NCBI RefSeq assembly: GCF_035582795.1
Contig: NC_134370.1
Span: 52,563,501 to 52,627,500, forward strand
Source: Mycteria americana
Taxonomy: Eukaryota > Chordata > Aves > Ciconiiformes > Ciconiidae
Reading direction: 5' to 3'
DNA: 64,000 nt
The notes below the pieces were generated by a model. That model ran no database searches. It saw nothing but the letters and a program-made list of their open reading frames with translations, and was not told where the DNA came from. Position 1 is the stretch's first letter; every line of letters starts with the position of its first letter. Below are positions 63,228-64,000 of the stretch, piece by piece. A program made the translations under genes and the position numbers.

Positions 63228-64000
63228 GTAAGATAACAATATATAAAAGTTCTTCACGAGATACGGTAACTAAGCGTTGATGCAGAATGTCCTTAAAAGC
63301 TGCGTGCTCTAAGCAAAAATTCATGAAGGTCTGTTTTGACTCTGAAATAGTGACTGTTTACACGTATATTCTGTGTGCAATTGTAAGCCTTGTTATCTTC
63401 TTATTCTGCCAGGGATCTTTTGAAGGAATGAAAAAATCAGAAACAGATTTGGTGGGTGGATGAAAACGAGGGAAGGGGAAGACGGAAATGCTTTCATGGG
63501 TAGCATTGCTATCCTCAGTGTCTTGCAGATAGGGAGGGAGACTTTTGCTTCTCTTGGGTATACCTAGCAGAAGTGAGATGAGGCCAGATTTTCAGCCACA
63601 TCTATAATGTGAAGAGAGACTAGAGAGTTGTAGATCTACCCTTATGCAAGTCACTGGATTATTTTGTAGCTGTTTTCTGTAGGTATCATAGAAAAATAAG
63701 TTTGTGGGTTTTTTCCCAGCCAGCCACCCTAATTAATGTCAGATAGCCAGCAAATTGTTAAATGTCAACTTGATTGTAATTTTGAGGGAAAAAAAAACCA
63801 AACAAAAATTTGTCGTGTTAACTTATGTCCTAATATTTCCTCTACAGTTGATGCAGAATGCATTAATTAAGTGAGCGCTTAAGATTTTAGATTTTTGAAC
63901 CATATAGATGTGTTAAAAAGAGCATAACTTCTTTTCTCTAACACACTTAACTTGCTTTGTATATGTAACATGGTATAGACAACTGTTCAGAATGTGTTTA
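63228..64000 (+). other. GTF2A2: GTF2A2 intron, continues past the window end
   Basis: Intronic sequence without recognisable elements. A decoy acceptor near 63411 does not lead into GTF2A2 coding sequence. Confidence 0.75.

Noticed and set aside
63411-63464. Possible third GTF2A2 exon after a CTGCCAG acceptor; the first codons read GS as expected
   Set aside because: After Gly-Ser the sequence diverges completely from TFIIA gamma and soon hits a stop, so this is a decoy acceptor.
1-64000. CRISPR arrays, operons, bacterial mobile elements, tRNA or rRNA genes
   Set aside because: None seen. The window is vertebrate nuclear DNA with spliced genes, CR1 elements and an LTR.

Overview
This is vertebrate nuclear DNA, almost certainly from a bird. 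It has short exons in long AT-rich introns with GT-AG boundaries, two CpG islands at promoters, CR1 retroposon 3' ends (the window's main recognisable interspersed repeat) and a solo LTR of an avian endogenous-retrovirus type. I recognise two protein genes, both on the + strand and head to tail: BNIP2 (complete) and GTF2A2 (5' part only). The same pair is adjacent in the same orientation on human 15q22.2, so this is conserved synteny.

Layout. 1-40.4 kb: gene-poor DNA upstream of BNIP2, corresponding to the BNIP2-FOXB1 interval in human. It holds two CR1 relics (15704-15970 and 17222-17365), one 540-bp solo LTR with a 5-bp target-site duplication (29234-29773), simple-sequence tracts, a few likely ancient repeats and one weak candidate exon on the minus strand near 36.6 kb. 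40.43-41.35 kb: CpG-island promoter of BNIP2 with NRF1-, E-box- and ETS-like sites and a first-exon donor at 41011. 45.1-61.1 kb: BNIP2 5'UTR and coding exons, ending at twin AATAAA signals at 61.09-61.11 kb. 61.4-62.3 kb: CpG-island promoter of GTF2A2. 62.5-64.0 kb: the first two coding exons of GTF2A2 (residues 1-59 of about 109), with the rest beyond the window.

Function. BNIP2 encodes a BCH-domain scaffold that binds Cdc42/RhoA pathway proteins. GTF2A2 encodes the gamma (small) subunit of general transcription factor IIA. They share no pathway. They are neighbours with only about 0.3 kb between the BNIP2 poly(A) signals and the GTF2A2 CpG island.

The most useful observations are in BNIP2. 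A 36-bp cassette exon and two further 3' coding exons keep the reading frame exactly across all splice junctions. The sequence therefore supports at least four C-terminal combinations (310, 322, 352 and 364 aa). An upstream 5'UTR exon carries a short uORF and a possible in-frame earlier start. I see no evidence of an exotic or undescribed system; most of the window is ordinary avian intergenic and intronic sequence.
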